From positions 1 to 34,924 of the forward strand of contig JAFSUD010000045.1 in NCBI GenBank assembly GCA_017445405.1: a stretch of DNA of 34,924 bases, written 5' to 3'. The notes under the pieces are model-generated. The model saw only the letters and a program-made list of their open reading frames with translations. It made no database searches and was not told where the DNA came from. This document shows, piece after piece, positions 15,149 to 23,294 of this stretch (its first letter is position 1; each line of letters begins with the position of its first letter). The translations under genes were made by a program, and so were the position numbers. The DNA is from Synergistaceae bacterium (lineage in GTDB: Bacteria; Synergistota; Synergistia; Synergistales; Aminobacteriaceae).

Positions 15149-15165
15149 AAAGGACTTGATTATTC

Positions 15166-15516
15166 ATGAGAGTTAAAGGCGCATCACAGAGTAACCAGAA
15201 ACGCAAAAAGTTATTCCGCATCACTAAAGGCTATTGGGGTCAGCGCAAAAATGTTTACCGCAGAGCTAGAGAAGCATATTTAGCTGCTTTGTCTAGGGCT
15301 TACGTTGACAGAAAGCGCAAGAAAAGAGACTTCCGCAGGCTGTGGATTACACGTATCAGTGCAGCAGTAAGGGCGGAAGGCATGAGCTACAGCGTCTTCA
15401 TGAACGGCCTCAAGAAAGCAGGTATCACCCTCAACAGAAAAATGCTTGCTGAACTGGCAGTCTATGACACTCAGGGCTTCAAGGATTTAGTCGCCAAAGT
15501 GAAAGCTGTGAACTGA
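15166..15516 (+). CDS. rplT: 50S ribosomal protein L20
   Basis: A 116-aa protein with typical L20 features: [54 protein letters not shown] and [14 protein letters not shown]20 nucleates 50S assembly and represses its own operon in well-studied bacteria. Ribosome site GAAAGGAC before ATG. Its TGA stop overlaps the ATG of pheS by one base (TGATG), so pheS is translationally coupled. Confidence 0.97.
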   Translation: MRVKGASQSNQKRKKLFRITKGYWGQRKNVYRRAREAYLAALSRAYVDRKRKKRDFRRLWITRISAAVRAEGMSYSVFMNGLKKAGITLNRKMLAELAVYDTQGFKDLVAKVKAVN

Positions 15517-16562
15517 TGGCTGTTACGGAACTTAATATCGCTGATGTAAGGGATGCCTTCTTGGTGTCCCTTAATGCTATTCATTCTCTGCAGGAACTTG
15601 ACGATTTGCGCGTAAAGTTTACTGGCAAAAAAGGCGAACTCACACTGTTACTGCGGTCAGTGGGCAAACTTCCCCCGGAACAGAGAAAACAGGCAGGGCA
15701 GGAAATGAACTCTCTGCGTGATGAGATTGATATTAGGCTGGCTGAGGCTGAAAAAATTATCCGTGATGCAGAAAATGAAAAGCTAGAAATTCAAGAACGC
15801 ATTGATGTTACTCTTCCCCCTAAAGGAAGACTTAAAGGCGCGTTTCACCCTGTCCTGCAGACTATGCACGAAATCGCGGACATTATGCAGGGGCTAGGAT
15901 ATTCCGTTGCGTCAGGGCCGGAACATGAGGAAGACTTCTACAACTTCGAATGCCTCAATATTCCTGCCTGGCATCCGGCTAGAGATATGCAGGATACTTT
16001 CTACTTCAATGACGGCACTCTCTTACGCACCCATACTTCACCGGTCCAGATTAGGGCTATGCTCCAGTACGGCGCACCCCTGCGTATCGTCTGCCCGGGT
16101 AAAGTCTTCAGAAGAGATAATGATACTACTCACTCCCCAATGTTTAACCAGATGGAAGGCTTGCTCATTGATAAAGATGTCTCCTTCTCTGTCCTAAAAG
16201 GCACTATTACTGAAATGGTTAATGCTTTCTTCGGAAGAAGCCTTAAGGCTAGATTTAGAGCTAGCTATTTCCCCTTCACTGAGCCTAGCATGGAGCTTGA
16301 TATTGAGTGCGTAGAGTGTTCGGGGCATGATGAAGACTGCAGGGTGTGCCATGGTACAGGCTGGCTTGAAGTCGCAGGTATGGGCATGGTTCACCCTAAC
16401 GTCATAAGGGCAGGGAAAATTGACCCCAATATCTATAACGGCTTCGCTTTCGGGCTGGGCTTGGACAGATTGGCCATGCTTAAGTACGGCATCTCAGATT
16501 TACGGCTGCTCTTTGACGGTAACACAGCTTATCTGCTCTCTGGATGGGGAGGTGAATTTTAA
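15516..16562 (+). CDS. pheS: Phenylalanyl-tRNA synthetase alpha subunit
   Basis: A 348-aa class II synthetase subunit that forms the catalytic core of the alpha2-beta2 enzyme charging tRNA-Phe. N-terminal coiled coil (about 1-90) binds tRNA; the catalytic domain shows motif 2 (FRRDNDTTHSPMFNQMEGL) and motif 3 (GFAFGLGLDRLAMLKYG), with FTEPSMELDIEC and a Cys-rich CVECSGHDEDCRVCHGTGWL segment. Many PheS have one or two Cys here; this loop has four in two CxxC pairs and could bind zinc (inference). It overlaps rplT by one base and pheT by one base (TAATG). Confidence 0.97.
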   Translation: MAVTELNIADVRDAFLVSLNAIHSLQELDDLRVKFTGKKGELTLLLRSVGKLPPEQRKQAGQEMNSLRDEIDIRLAEAEKIIRDAENEKLEIQERIDVTLPPKGRLKGAFHPVLQTMHEIADIMQGLGYSVASGPEHEEDFYNFECLNIPAWHPARDMQDTFYFNDGTLLRTHTSPVQIRAMLQYGAPLRIVCPGKVFRRDNDTTHSPMFNQMEGLLIDKDVSFSVLKGTITEMVNAFFGRSLKARFRASYFPFTEPSMELDIECVECSGHDEDCRVCHGTGWLEVAGMGMVHPNVIRAGKIDPNIYNGFAFGLGLDRLAMLKYGISDLRLLFDGNTAYLLSGWGGEF

Positions 16563-18940
16563 TGCTCGTCTCGTGGAATTTGCTTAAACTCTTTGTCGAT
16601 ACTGAGGCATCAGTTGATGAAATTGCTGAAAGGCTTACTTTCTCAGGCTCAGAAGTTGAGGGCATTGCTCATACTGCAGGAAAATTAAACGGCGTTGTGG
16701 CTGCTAAAATTATTTCCCTTGATAAGCACCCTTCTGAAGGTAAATACTTTGTCGCTACATTAGACACTGGGGCAGGAAGAAAAATTTGCGTTACCAGTGC
16801 TAAGAATATGAAGCTCGGCGATATGGTGTTCTATGCCGGTGAAGGCTCAATGCTCCCCGACGGTACTGTTATGGGCACCAGAGACTTTGAGGGCGTTATG
16901 AGCTACGGCATGATGTTATCCGCTGAAGAATTGGGGCTTCATGATGTCGATGACCCTTCAGGCCTCCTCATACTTCCGAATGATGCTACGGCTGGGGATG
17001 ACGCACGCAGTCTTTATCACATTGATGATACTATCCTTGATGTGTCTGTTACACCCAACAGAGGCGATTTGTTAAGCATTCTCGGTATCGCAAGGGAGAT
17101 TAAGGGACTGTTCCCTAAGTCGCAGATGCTAAGGCCCGAATGGCTTACCCCAGCTCCTCAGGTTAAAGAATGGCCCGAAACTTTCGGCAGAATTTCTCTC
17201 CCTGATAAAGGATGCTTCGCTTACAGGCTGGGTCTCGCTTCAGGAGCTAAGATTTCAGGCTCTCCACTGACTGTGAAAATTGATTTGGCTCACTTGGGCA
17301 TGAGACCTATTAATAACGCTGTAGACGTTACTAATTATGTAATGCTCATGCTTGGGCAGCCATTACACGCCTTCGACCTCAATACTTTACCCGCAAGAGA
17401 AATTACAGTTAGGGCAGCTCATAAGGGCGAAACTATGATTACCCTTGACGGAAAAGAAAGACTGCTTACTGAACGCGATATGCTTATCACTTCAGGCGGT
17501 GAGGCCGTTGCTTTGGCGGGCGTTATGGGAGGCCAGCAAACAGGCATTAATCAGGATACAAGCACTATCGTCGTGGAAAGTGCTTCCTTCTCGCCGGTAC
17601 GTGTAGGCCATACTTCACGGAGGCTCGGCATTAATTCGGAGGCTGCCTTCAGGTTCTCCAGGACTGTTGACCCCGCTTTGAGTGTATATGCTCTCGTCGC
17701 TGCGTCTAATCTGCTTAAGGACTGGTGCGGGGCGGAAATTGATTATAAGCCTATTGCTGCTGAGAATGAGATTTATCAGCCTAAGCCTATTGCCCTTTCG
17801 CAGAGAAAATTATCTGTCTATCTCTCGTGGGATGATATGAATGAAGCTGCACGCATTCTTGAAGGCTTCGGCATTAAGCAGGTTAAGGATAACACTTTCC
17901 TTCCGCCGACTTGGAGGCCCGATATTGCTATTGAGGAAGATTTGATTGAAGAAATAGGCAGGTTCAGAGGCTACAATGATGCTCCCGATAAACTGCCGGG
18001 GGAACTTCCCAGACGCGCAGATATTGGGGATAACATGAGGCTTGCAGGAACTATAAGGCAGCTCATGACTGCTAGGGGATACACTGAGGTATTAACTTAC
18101 AGCTTCCTTCCTGAAAATTTCACTGAACTTCTGCGCCTAAATCATGATGACTTAAGAGCTAAGACACTCAATATTGCTAACCCTATCAGTAGAGACCAAA
18201 TGTCTATGAGAACTTCTCTTCTGCCGGGACTGCTTATGGGGCTTAAGGCTGCTTTGAGTTCCGGGTGGCGCGGTCAGGTAAGAGCTTTTGAGCAGGGAAG
18301 AGTTTTTATCGGCAATGATGAGCCGGAACACTTGGCCGGACTGGTCTATAACGGCAGGGATAACAGGTCGCCTAATAATGACAGGGCAGAAGCATTCTTT
18401 GACATTAAGGCAGATGTTATTGCAGTCCTGAGAGCTAGAGGGCTTGAGGCAGAATTTAAGGTCGGCAGTGAACCTTTCATGCATTCAGGGCAGTGCGCTC
18501 ATGTGTGGCTTGAGGGTAAATGTATTGGCTGGCTAGGAAGATTAAAGCCAGTCATTGAGCAGAATTTTGATGTCGCAGGTGTCTACGCTTTCGAAATTGA
18601 TTTGGCTGAACTGGGAATGTGTGTTAAGCCAGTCTTCAGGCTCGCCAGCAGTTACCCAGCTTCCTTCAGGGATATATCCTTGCTGGTGGCCAGAGATAAG
18701 AGCAATCATGATGTCCTGTGCGATATTAAAGCTGCTGTCCTTGAGGCTGGCAATATTAATCTCGATACTTTGAGACTGTTTGATGTCTATGAAGGCAAAG
18801 GCATTCCAGAAGGCTTCAGAAGTTTAGCCTACAGCCTGAGTTACAGGTCAGAAGATAGAACGCTTAAGGATGATGAAGTAGAGGCAGTGCATAACAATGT
18901 ACGCGAGAACTTAAAGCGCAAAGGTTATGTAATCCGTTAG
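16562..18940 (+). CDS. pheT: Phenylalanyl-tRNA synthetase beta subunit
   Basis: A 792-aa protein of normal length. Domains in order: an N-terminal EMAP-like tRNA-binding domain (about 40-150), the B3/B4 editing domain (about 210-380), the B5 domain, a catalytic-like core, and a C-terminal FDX-ACB anticodon-binding domain (about 700-792) with SSYPASFRDISLLV and the KGYVIR end. It works with PheS to charge and proofread tRNA-Phe. Start ATG overlaps the pheS stop. A strong terminator-like hairpin follows right after its TAG. Confidence 0.97.
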   Translation: MLVSWNLLKLFVDTEASVDEIAERLTFSGSEVEGIAHTAGKLNGVVAAKIISLDKHPSEGKYFVATLDTGAGRKICVTSAKNMKLGDMVFYAGEGSMLPDGTVMGTRDFEGVMSYGMMLSAEELGLHDVDDPSGLLILPNDATAGDDARSLYHIDDTILDVSVTPNRGDLLSILGIAREIKGLFPKSQMLRPEWLTPAPQVKEWPETFGRISLPDKGCFAYRLGLASGAKISGSPLTVKIDLAHLGMRPINNAVDVTNYVMLMLGQPLHAFDLNTLPAREITVRAAHKGETMITLDGKERLLTERDMLITSGGEAVALAGVMGGQQTGINQDTSTIVVESASFSPVRVGHTSRRLGINSEAAFRFSRTVDPALSVYALVAASNLLKDWCGAEIDYKPIAAENEIYQPKPIALSQRKLSVYLSWDDMNEAARILEGFGIKQVKDNTFLPPTWRPDIAIEEDLIEEIGRFRGYNDAPDKLPGELPRRADIGDNMRLAGTIRQLMTARGYTEVLTYSFLPENFTELLRLNHDDLRAKTLNIANPISRDQMSMRTSLLPGLLMGLKAALSSGWRGQVRAFEQGRVFIGNDEPEHLAGLVYNGRDNRSPNNDRAEAFFDIKADVIAVLRARGLEAEFKVGSEPFMHSGQCAHVWLEGKCIGWLGRLKPVIEQNFDVAGVYAFEIDLAELGMCVKPVFRLASSYPASFRDISLLVARDKSNHDVLCDIKAAVLEAGNINLDTLRLFDVYEGKGIPEGFRSLAYSLSYRSEDRTLKDDEVEAVHNNVRENLKRKGYVIR

Positions 18941-18946
18941 CTAAGT

Positions 18947-18985
18947 AATATCACTCTCTGCTAGAATACAGGGGGTGATATTTTT
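18947..18985 (+). terminator. Terminator/attenuator hairpin that also covers the next ribosome site
   Basis: A 14-bp uninterrupted stem: AATATCACTCTCTG at 18947-18960 with CAGGGGGTGATATT at 18969-18982 (two G-T pairs), loop CTAGAATA, then a run of T to 18985 and the ATG of the next gene at 18986. The 3' arm holds the only ribosome site of that gene (GGGGGTGA, 18971-18978). The loop holds TAGAAT, preceded by TGC, which resembles an extended -10. Confidence 0.75.
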
Positions 18986-19207
18986 ATGGCAATAAATAGC
19001 GCAGAAATTTTAGCAAACAATATTTCTCAGAGAATAGAGCAGTTGCTAACTGAACGCAGGAACTTACGCTCAGAGTTTAGGCGTAAATCAGTCGGCAGCT
19101 TGGAACAGGATAAAGCCTTCATTCAGGCATTCCAGAACTCCATTATTGATAGGGCTTATTGCGCCGTCATGACAGCTAAACTTGAGCAATTATTGCTTCT
19201 GAGGTGA
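18986..19207 (+). CDS. Small helical protein of unknown function, upstream of zapA
   Basis: A 73-aa, almost wholly alpha-helical charged protein, probably a coiled coil (NISQRIEQLLTERRNLRSEF, then IIDRAYCAVMTAKLEQLLLL). No family recognised. Ribosome site GGGGGTGA is 7 bases before ATG but lies in the terminator stem that follows pheT. Its TGA at 19205-19207 is part of the GAGGTGA ribosome site of zapA, so the two are translated together; a role with ZapA in cell division is possible but is inference from position. Confidence 0.65.
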   Translation: MAINSAEILANNISQRIEQLLTERRNLRSEFRRKSVGSLEQDKAFIQAFQNSIIDRAYCAVMTAKLEQLLLLR

Positions 19208-19214
19208 TGACATA

Positions 19215-19454
19215 ATGAGAACTTCCAGAGATGTCGCACTCAATATAGGCAAGGGCATTTACACTATCAGCACTCCTCTTGATAATGATGCTCTTGATAG
19301 AGTTAAGGCCTTGATTAATGAGGCTTGCGGTGAGATCAGTAAAGGCACTAAGCAGGAAGATTTATTAATGCTCACATGTTTACGGCTGGCTTATAGTCTG
19401 GACGCAGTTAATGAGAAGCTGAAAACTATTCTTGAGAGGTTAGAACATGATTGA
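19215..19454 (+). CDS. zapA: Cell division protein ZapA-like
   Basis: A 79-aa protein with the ZapA pattern: a short beta hairpin (VALNIGKGIYTISTPLD) followed by DRVKALINEACGEIS and a long helix LLMLTCLRLAYSLDAVNEKL. ZapA crosslinks FtsZ filaments at the division ring. Somewhat shorter than the usual 85-110 aa. Location downstream of pheT is a common setting for zapA in Firmicutes and related groups. Ribosome site GAGGTGATG just ahead. The end of the gene overlaps the next small ORF by 8 bases. Confidence 0.8.
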   Translation: MRTSRDVALNIGKGIYTISTPLDNDALDRVKALINEACGEISKGTKQEDLLMLTCLRLAYSLDAVNEKLKTILERLEHD

Positions 19455-19575
19455 TATTCTGTTAGGCGTTATCGTTGCTGCGGGGATATACTTTGCCATG
19501 AAATTTATTGGCAGCTCCAAGCATTGTTCTCATAACTGCAATGAATGCCGTCATCCTTGCCGCACACGTACATAA
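19447..19575 (+). CDS. 42-aa Cys-rich single-pass membrane peptide
   Basis: ATG at 19447, TAA at 19573-19575; overlaps zapA by 8 bases in another frame, with GAGAGGTT at 19433-19440 as ribosome site. The peptide has one membrane helix (residues 2-20, ILLGVIVAAGIYFAM) and a cytosolic or periplasmic tail with a C-x3-C-x2-C-x3-C cluster (KHCSHNCNECRHPC). This architecture matches FeoB-associated Cys-rich membrane proteins, though no feo genes are in the window. It could equally be a metal- or redox-sensing peptide. The overlap, ribosome site and strong motif argue that it is real. Confidence 0.65.
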   Translation: MIDILLGVIVAAGIYFAMKFIGSSKHCSHNCNECRHPCRTRT

Positions 19576-19646
19576 ATTTAATTAGTGTAACTCATAGCAC
19601 CGAAATATAATTATCACTATACACGATTCAGAGGAGATAATTTGTT
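19576..19646 (+). promoter_or_regulatory. Upstream region of the VWA flagellin gene
   Basis: Seventy-one bases hold a weak sigma-28-like match (TAAT, 16 bases, ACCGAAAT ending near 19610) and the ribosome site AGAGGAGAT at 19631-19639. The promoter is much poorer than that of the minus-strand flagellin cluster, so expression may be lower or use another sigma factor. Confidence 0.35.
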
Positions 19647-22600
19647 ATGAGGATAGCTAATAATACTTCTGCTTTAACTGCCTTCAATGCACTCAACAGC
19701 ACTAACAAATCACTTGCCAAAACTTTGCATGAACTATCTACCGGCTTGCGCATTAATTCTCCTGCTGATGATGTTGCTTCTTTTGCCGTCAGCCAGAAAT
19801 TACGCTCCCAAATATCAGGGCTGGCTCAGGCTTCTCATAATGCCCAAGACGCTATCTCCCTTCTTCAGACTGCTGAAGGTGCAATGAGTGAAGCTAATAC
19901 CATGCTTCAGAGAATGAGGAACTTAGCACTCCAAGCCAGTAATGACATACTGACTCAGCAGGATAGAGCTTATCTTCAGCTTGAGATTGATGAACTTAAG
20001 GCTAATATTGACCGTTTGGCTAATGATACTACCTTCAACAACAAGAAGCTGTTAGACGGATCATTAAATGCCTCGTGGTCTAGTGATGACCCTAATCTCA
20101 AGGCAAGAATTAACGGCGACATAACAGGCCATGAAGGGACATACAGGATACAGATAACGACATACCCCGGAGTGCCGCAAGTTCAGGCGAGCAAAGAGAT
20201 GCATTTGCGTACAGAAGGCTTATTGATCAACAAGTCAGTAAATCATGATGCCGGTGTTCAGGATATTAGTGTGAATAATATTCCGGATGGCAGATATGAC
20301 TTTACATCTGCTCTGCCAACTCAGGCTAGAATTATTCCCTCTGGTGTTTATGGCCTGAACTTCCAAGAACTTGAAGAATCACTGTCTGCCAGCATAAGGA
20401 ACAGCCATGTTCTCAGCAATGCCAGCATACTCTTTGAGGTCATAGACACAACAGACACCACAATAACACTTAATGCGCATTCAAGCGTTCTTAATATAGA
20501 CGGCACAACAGAGGAATTTACAGCAGAGAACATCACACTTACGCAGGGTGAATTTGCTGACCTAAGTGAAGTGTTAGGTATAGGGATTGCTGGTTCAGAT
20601 AATGGTGTTCCGGATGGAGCTATGGAGTTGAAGGTCAATGATGCCTCAGCGTTCTCAAAAGGAAATAAATTTGTCTATAATGTTAGTACAGCTAACGGCA
20701 CAGACAGAACTATCAATATAAGCTCCCTAACTTTACAGGCAACACATACTCCTGCGGTCATGAAGACTAATACCTTTAAGCCTAATGAACCCTTGCCAAG
20801 TGCAGCAAAAGTAGTTTTCCTGATAGATAATTCCTTGTCAATGGGAGCATCATTTCAGATGGTGAAGGAGCATATATCATCATTTATAGAGAGCATAATG
20901 GCAGAAGGTGCTGAAGATGTGAAAGTTGGGATAGCTAGGTACTTGACTGGCGGATTGCAGAACAGCAGCTATGATTGGTACGAGACAGAGGAGGAATTAA
21001 CAGACGCGCTGGCAGTAAATTTAGTTGGAGGCAGCGTAGACCCCTATAAAGCCATAACCGACGCATTGAGCAGCTATGACATGGGCGATGTAGCAGCACG
21101 GCACATAGTGTTAATCACTGACACCGGGCAGGAAGTGCCTAAAGGCGGTACGCTTTTGAGTGCGCAAGAAGCGTTGAAGAACAGCGGTGTAACCTTATCA
21201 GCGGTGAGCACAGGGACAGCGGCAATAACTAGCCTAATAACGGAAAAGGGTATAGACCTAAGGATAGGAGATAGAGAGTGGGGAAACAAGCTAGTGAATG
21301 ACTTAGGAGGACAGATAGGGCGTGAGGCGATAGCGACGACGATAAGAGATACGCCCTTGAGTGAGTATAGGGAGCTAGCAGAAGCGTTTCCGGACGGAAC
21401 GGAGAGGCTGAAGATAAGGACAGACAGCAGCAGCTACAGTTTAGAGATAGACCCTGAGGATACTATGTCTAGTGTAATTGAGAAGCTGAATGAGTATTCT
21501 GGAGTGAATGCGGAGGTGAGTTATGCAGATGATTTAGATGATGGAGAGAAAGGATTAACCTTAACTCTGCAGGTTGAAGATGGTTCAAATGCGAGAGTAA
21601 GCGGAGGAGGAAAGTTACTGAATGCGTTAGGTCTGAAGTCTGGTAATGATACATCATGGGGTATAGACAGCGGGAGCATTTCAGGAGAGGAAATAGTGTT
21701 CAAGAACTACTATCTGGATAGTGAGAGCGGAGAAGTCCTCGAGGGAGAACTTAAGCTGAAAGTTGATGAGGCTGTGAATATTGGGGAGTATGAGCACTTA
21801 GCTGGTTTTGAGACCTCGCATGCTGGTGATGTAGTATCCGGCGGGGTGAAGCTGAGGGATATAGAGGAGTTTTGGGCTGGAGGTGAATTTGTGTTATCTG
21901 AGACAGAGGAATTAGTGCTGATGCAGGGAGGTAAGAGCGTGAAGGTGGAGCTGAGGGGCGAAGACACGATAGATGAGGTACGCAGAAAATTGAATGATGC
22001 GATAAGTGAAGGATTGGGACAAGGGAAGTATGCAGATGATGATGGGAAGTTTTGTGTGATAAGCAAAGGGCGGCTATTAGTGAACAGTGCGGTAAGCGGT
22101 CGGGTAGGGGAGATAGAGATTGCCGGGAGCGATAGGCTGATGATGGCGTTAGGGCTGAACGAGGAGCGGAGAAGTTGTGAGAGTGTTGCGAGAGCTGCTG
22201 TCTATGATGCAGTGTCAGGGCAAGAGGTAAATTCTATGAATGAAGAATGCGGGAATGAATTTTTTGCTCTTATCCCTCCGGAAATAGATATTATGGCAGA
22301 TGCAATGTCCGGGCTGTCGGCGAACTGGAACGAGGCTACGCAAAGATTCATGCTAGCGCGTCAAAGGACATACACGGCAATATTGCAGCTTAAGCACACT
22401 GGCACAGTCTTTCAGGTGGGAGCGGACATTGGGGAAACGTTCAGTGTAAGAGTTGGGGACATGTCTAGCTACGGTCTGGGAGTAAGCCGTGTTAATGTCG
22501 GGACGAGGAGCGCAGCCAGTGAGTCAGTGAGCATACTGGATAAAGCGATAAGACGGACGAGTGAACAGCGTGCAAGACTGGGAGCATACGTTAATGGTCT

Positions 22601-22790
22601 TGAGGGAGTGCTTGAGACGGTAAATATTGAGGAAAGTGCACTTACCGGGACAGAAAGCCGGATACGCGATGCAGATATAGCAGATGTAATGATGGAATAC
22701 GTCAGGCTTAAGGTGCTAAATCGGTCTGGAATTAGTATGCTCGCTCAGGCTAACCAGCTCTCAGAATCTGTTTTGTCTCTCATGCAGTAA
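19647..22790 (+). CDS. Flagellin with an inserted von Willebrand factor A domain (1047 aa)
   Basis: The ends are flagellin: N-terminal MRIANNTSALTAFNALNSTN, LSTGLRINSPADDVASFAVS, LLQTAEGAMSEANTMLQRMR; C-terminal ESRIRDADIADVMMEYVRLK and LAQANQLSESVLSLMQ. The middle contains a VWA domain at about residues 386-570: beta strand KVVFLIDNSLSMG with MIDAS residues D394, S396 and S398, VGGSVDPYKAITDAL with S463 at the usual Thr position, and HIVLITDTGQE with D492. Compared with the two other flagellins, residues about 1-345 and 680-1047 align with their shared regions, while about 350-678 (VWA plus an extra flagellin-IN-like motif, SLEIDPEDTMSSVIEKL) is an insertion; a segment of about 120 residues present in the others (EIWST...GVKDE) is missing. 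Codon choice turns purine-rich within the inserted half. VWA domains with MIDAS bind protein ligands; a surface-displayed adhesive flagellin is inferred. Confidence 0.92.
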   Translation: MRIANNTSALTAFNALNSTNKSLAKTLHELSTGLRINSPADDVASFAVSQKLRSQISGLAQASHNAQDAISLLQTAEGAMSEANTMLQRMRNLALQASNDILTQQDRAYLQLEIDELKANIDRLANDTTFNNKKLLDGSLNASWSSDDPNLKARINGDITGHEGTYRIQITTYPGVPQVQASKEMHLRTEGLLINKSVNHDAGVQDISVNNIPDGRYDFTSALPTQARIIPSGVYGLNFQELEESLSASIRNSHVLSNASILFEVIDTTDTTITLNAHSSVLNIDGTTEEFTAENITLTQGEFADLSEVLGIGIAGSDNGVPDGAMELKVNDASAFSKGNKFVYNVSTANGTDRTINISSLTLQATHTPAVMKTNTFKPNEPLPSAAKVVFLIDNSLSMGASFQMVKEHISSFIESIMAEGAEDVKVGIARYLTGGLQNSSYDWYETEEELTDALAVNLVGGSVDPYKAITDALSSYDMGDVAARHIVLITDTGQEVPKGGTLLSAQEALKNSGVTLSAVSTGTAAITSLITEKGIDLRIGDREWGNKLVNDLGGQIGREAIATTIRDTPLSEYRELAEAFPDGTERLKIRTDSSSYSLEIDPEDTMSSVIEKLNEYSGVNAEVSYADDLDDGEKGLTLTLQVEDGSNARVSGGGKLLNALGLKSGNDTSWGIDSGSISGEEIVFKNYYLDSESGEVLEGELKLKVDEAVNIGEYEHLAGFETSHAGDVVSGGVKLRDIEEFWAGGEFVLSETEELVLMQGGKSVKVELRGEDTIDEVRRKLNDAISEGLGQGKYADDDGKFCVISKGRLLVNSAVSGRVGEIEIAGSDRLMMALGLNEERRSCESVARAAVYDAVSGQEVNSMNEECGNEFFALIPPEIDIMADAMSGLSANWNEATQRFMLARQRTYTAILQLKHTGTVFQVGADIGETFSVRVGDMSSYGLGVSRVNVGTRSAASESVSILDKAIRRTSEQRARLGAYVNGLEGVLETVNIEESALTGTESRIRDADIADVMMEYVRLKVLNRSGISMLAQANQLSESVLSLMQ

Positions 22791-22798
22791 TCTGCATA

Positions 22799-22807
22799 TG
22801 ATATTAT
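22799..22807 (+). promoter_or_regulatory. Possible extended -10 promoter of rplI-dnaB
   Basis: TG-A-TATTAT with hexamer 22802-22807, no good -35. It lies just after the flagellin stop and 38 bases before the rplI start. Confidence 0.35.
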
Positions 22808-22844
22808 TTGCGGGTTAATTTGTCCGCGAAGGGAGAATCTATTC

Positions 22845-23294
22845 ATGAAAGTAATACTGAAATCAGACATAAGCAAACTCAGCAAAGCAGGTTCACTAAT
22901 TGATGTGAGCGACGGCCACGCAAGAAACTTCCTAATTCCTAAGGGACTGGCTGTTGAGGCCACTCCGGGAAAACTCTCCGAGTGGAAGGCAGAACAGGCA
23001 AGAGCAAAGGCGAAAGACGAAAAGGACAGGAAGTCAGCCCTTGAGCTTCAGAAGAAGTTACAGGGAAAATCAGTCAGCATAGAAGGCAGAGCAGGAGAGA
23101 ACGGCAAACTTTTCGGGAGTATTACCCCTGCGCAGATCGCTGAAGCACTTGATGCTCAGTATGGCCTGAAGGATTTTGACAAGCGCGACATAAAGCTCGA
23201 CGAGACGGTGAAGAGTGCAGGGAACTACAAATTTTCCCTGAAGCTGTACCCAAATGTTCAGGCTGATATGACATTGATAGTTACCGTAGCATGA
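22845..23294 (+). CDS. rplI: 50S ribosomal protein L9
   Basis: A 149-aa protein with the L9 N-terminal domain (MKVILKSDISKLSKAGSLID, then GHARNFLIPKGLA), a charged central helix (about 42-75) and the C-terminal domain (KLFGSITPAQIAEAL through KLYPNVQADMTLIV). Normal length. Ribosome site GAAGGGAGA before ATG. Its TGA overlaps the ATG of dnaB (ATGA), the common rplI-dnaB arrangement. Confidence 0.97.
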   Translation: MKVILKSDISKLSKAGSLIDVSDGHARNFLIPKGLAVEATPGKLSEWKAEQARAKAKDEKDRKSALELQKKLQGKSVSIEGRAGENGKLFGSITPAQIAEALDAQYGLKDFDKRDIKLDETVKSAGNYKFSLKLYPNVQADMTLIVTVA

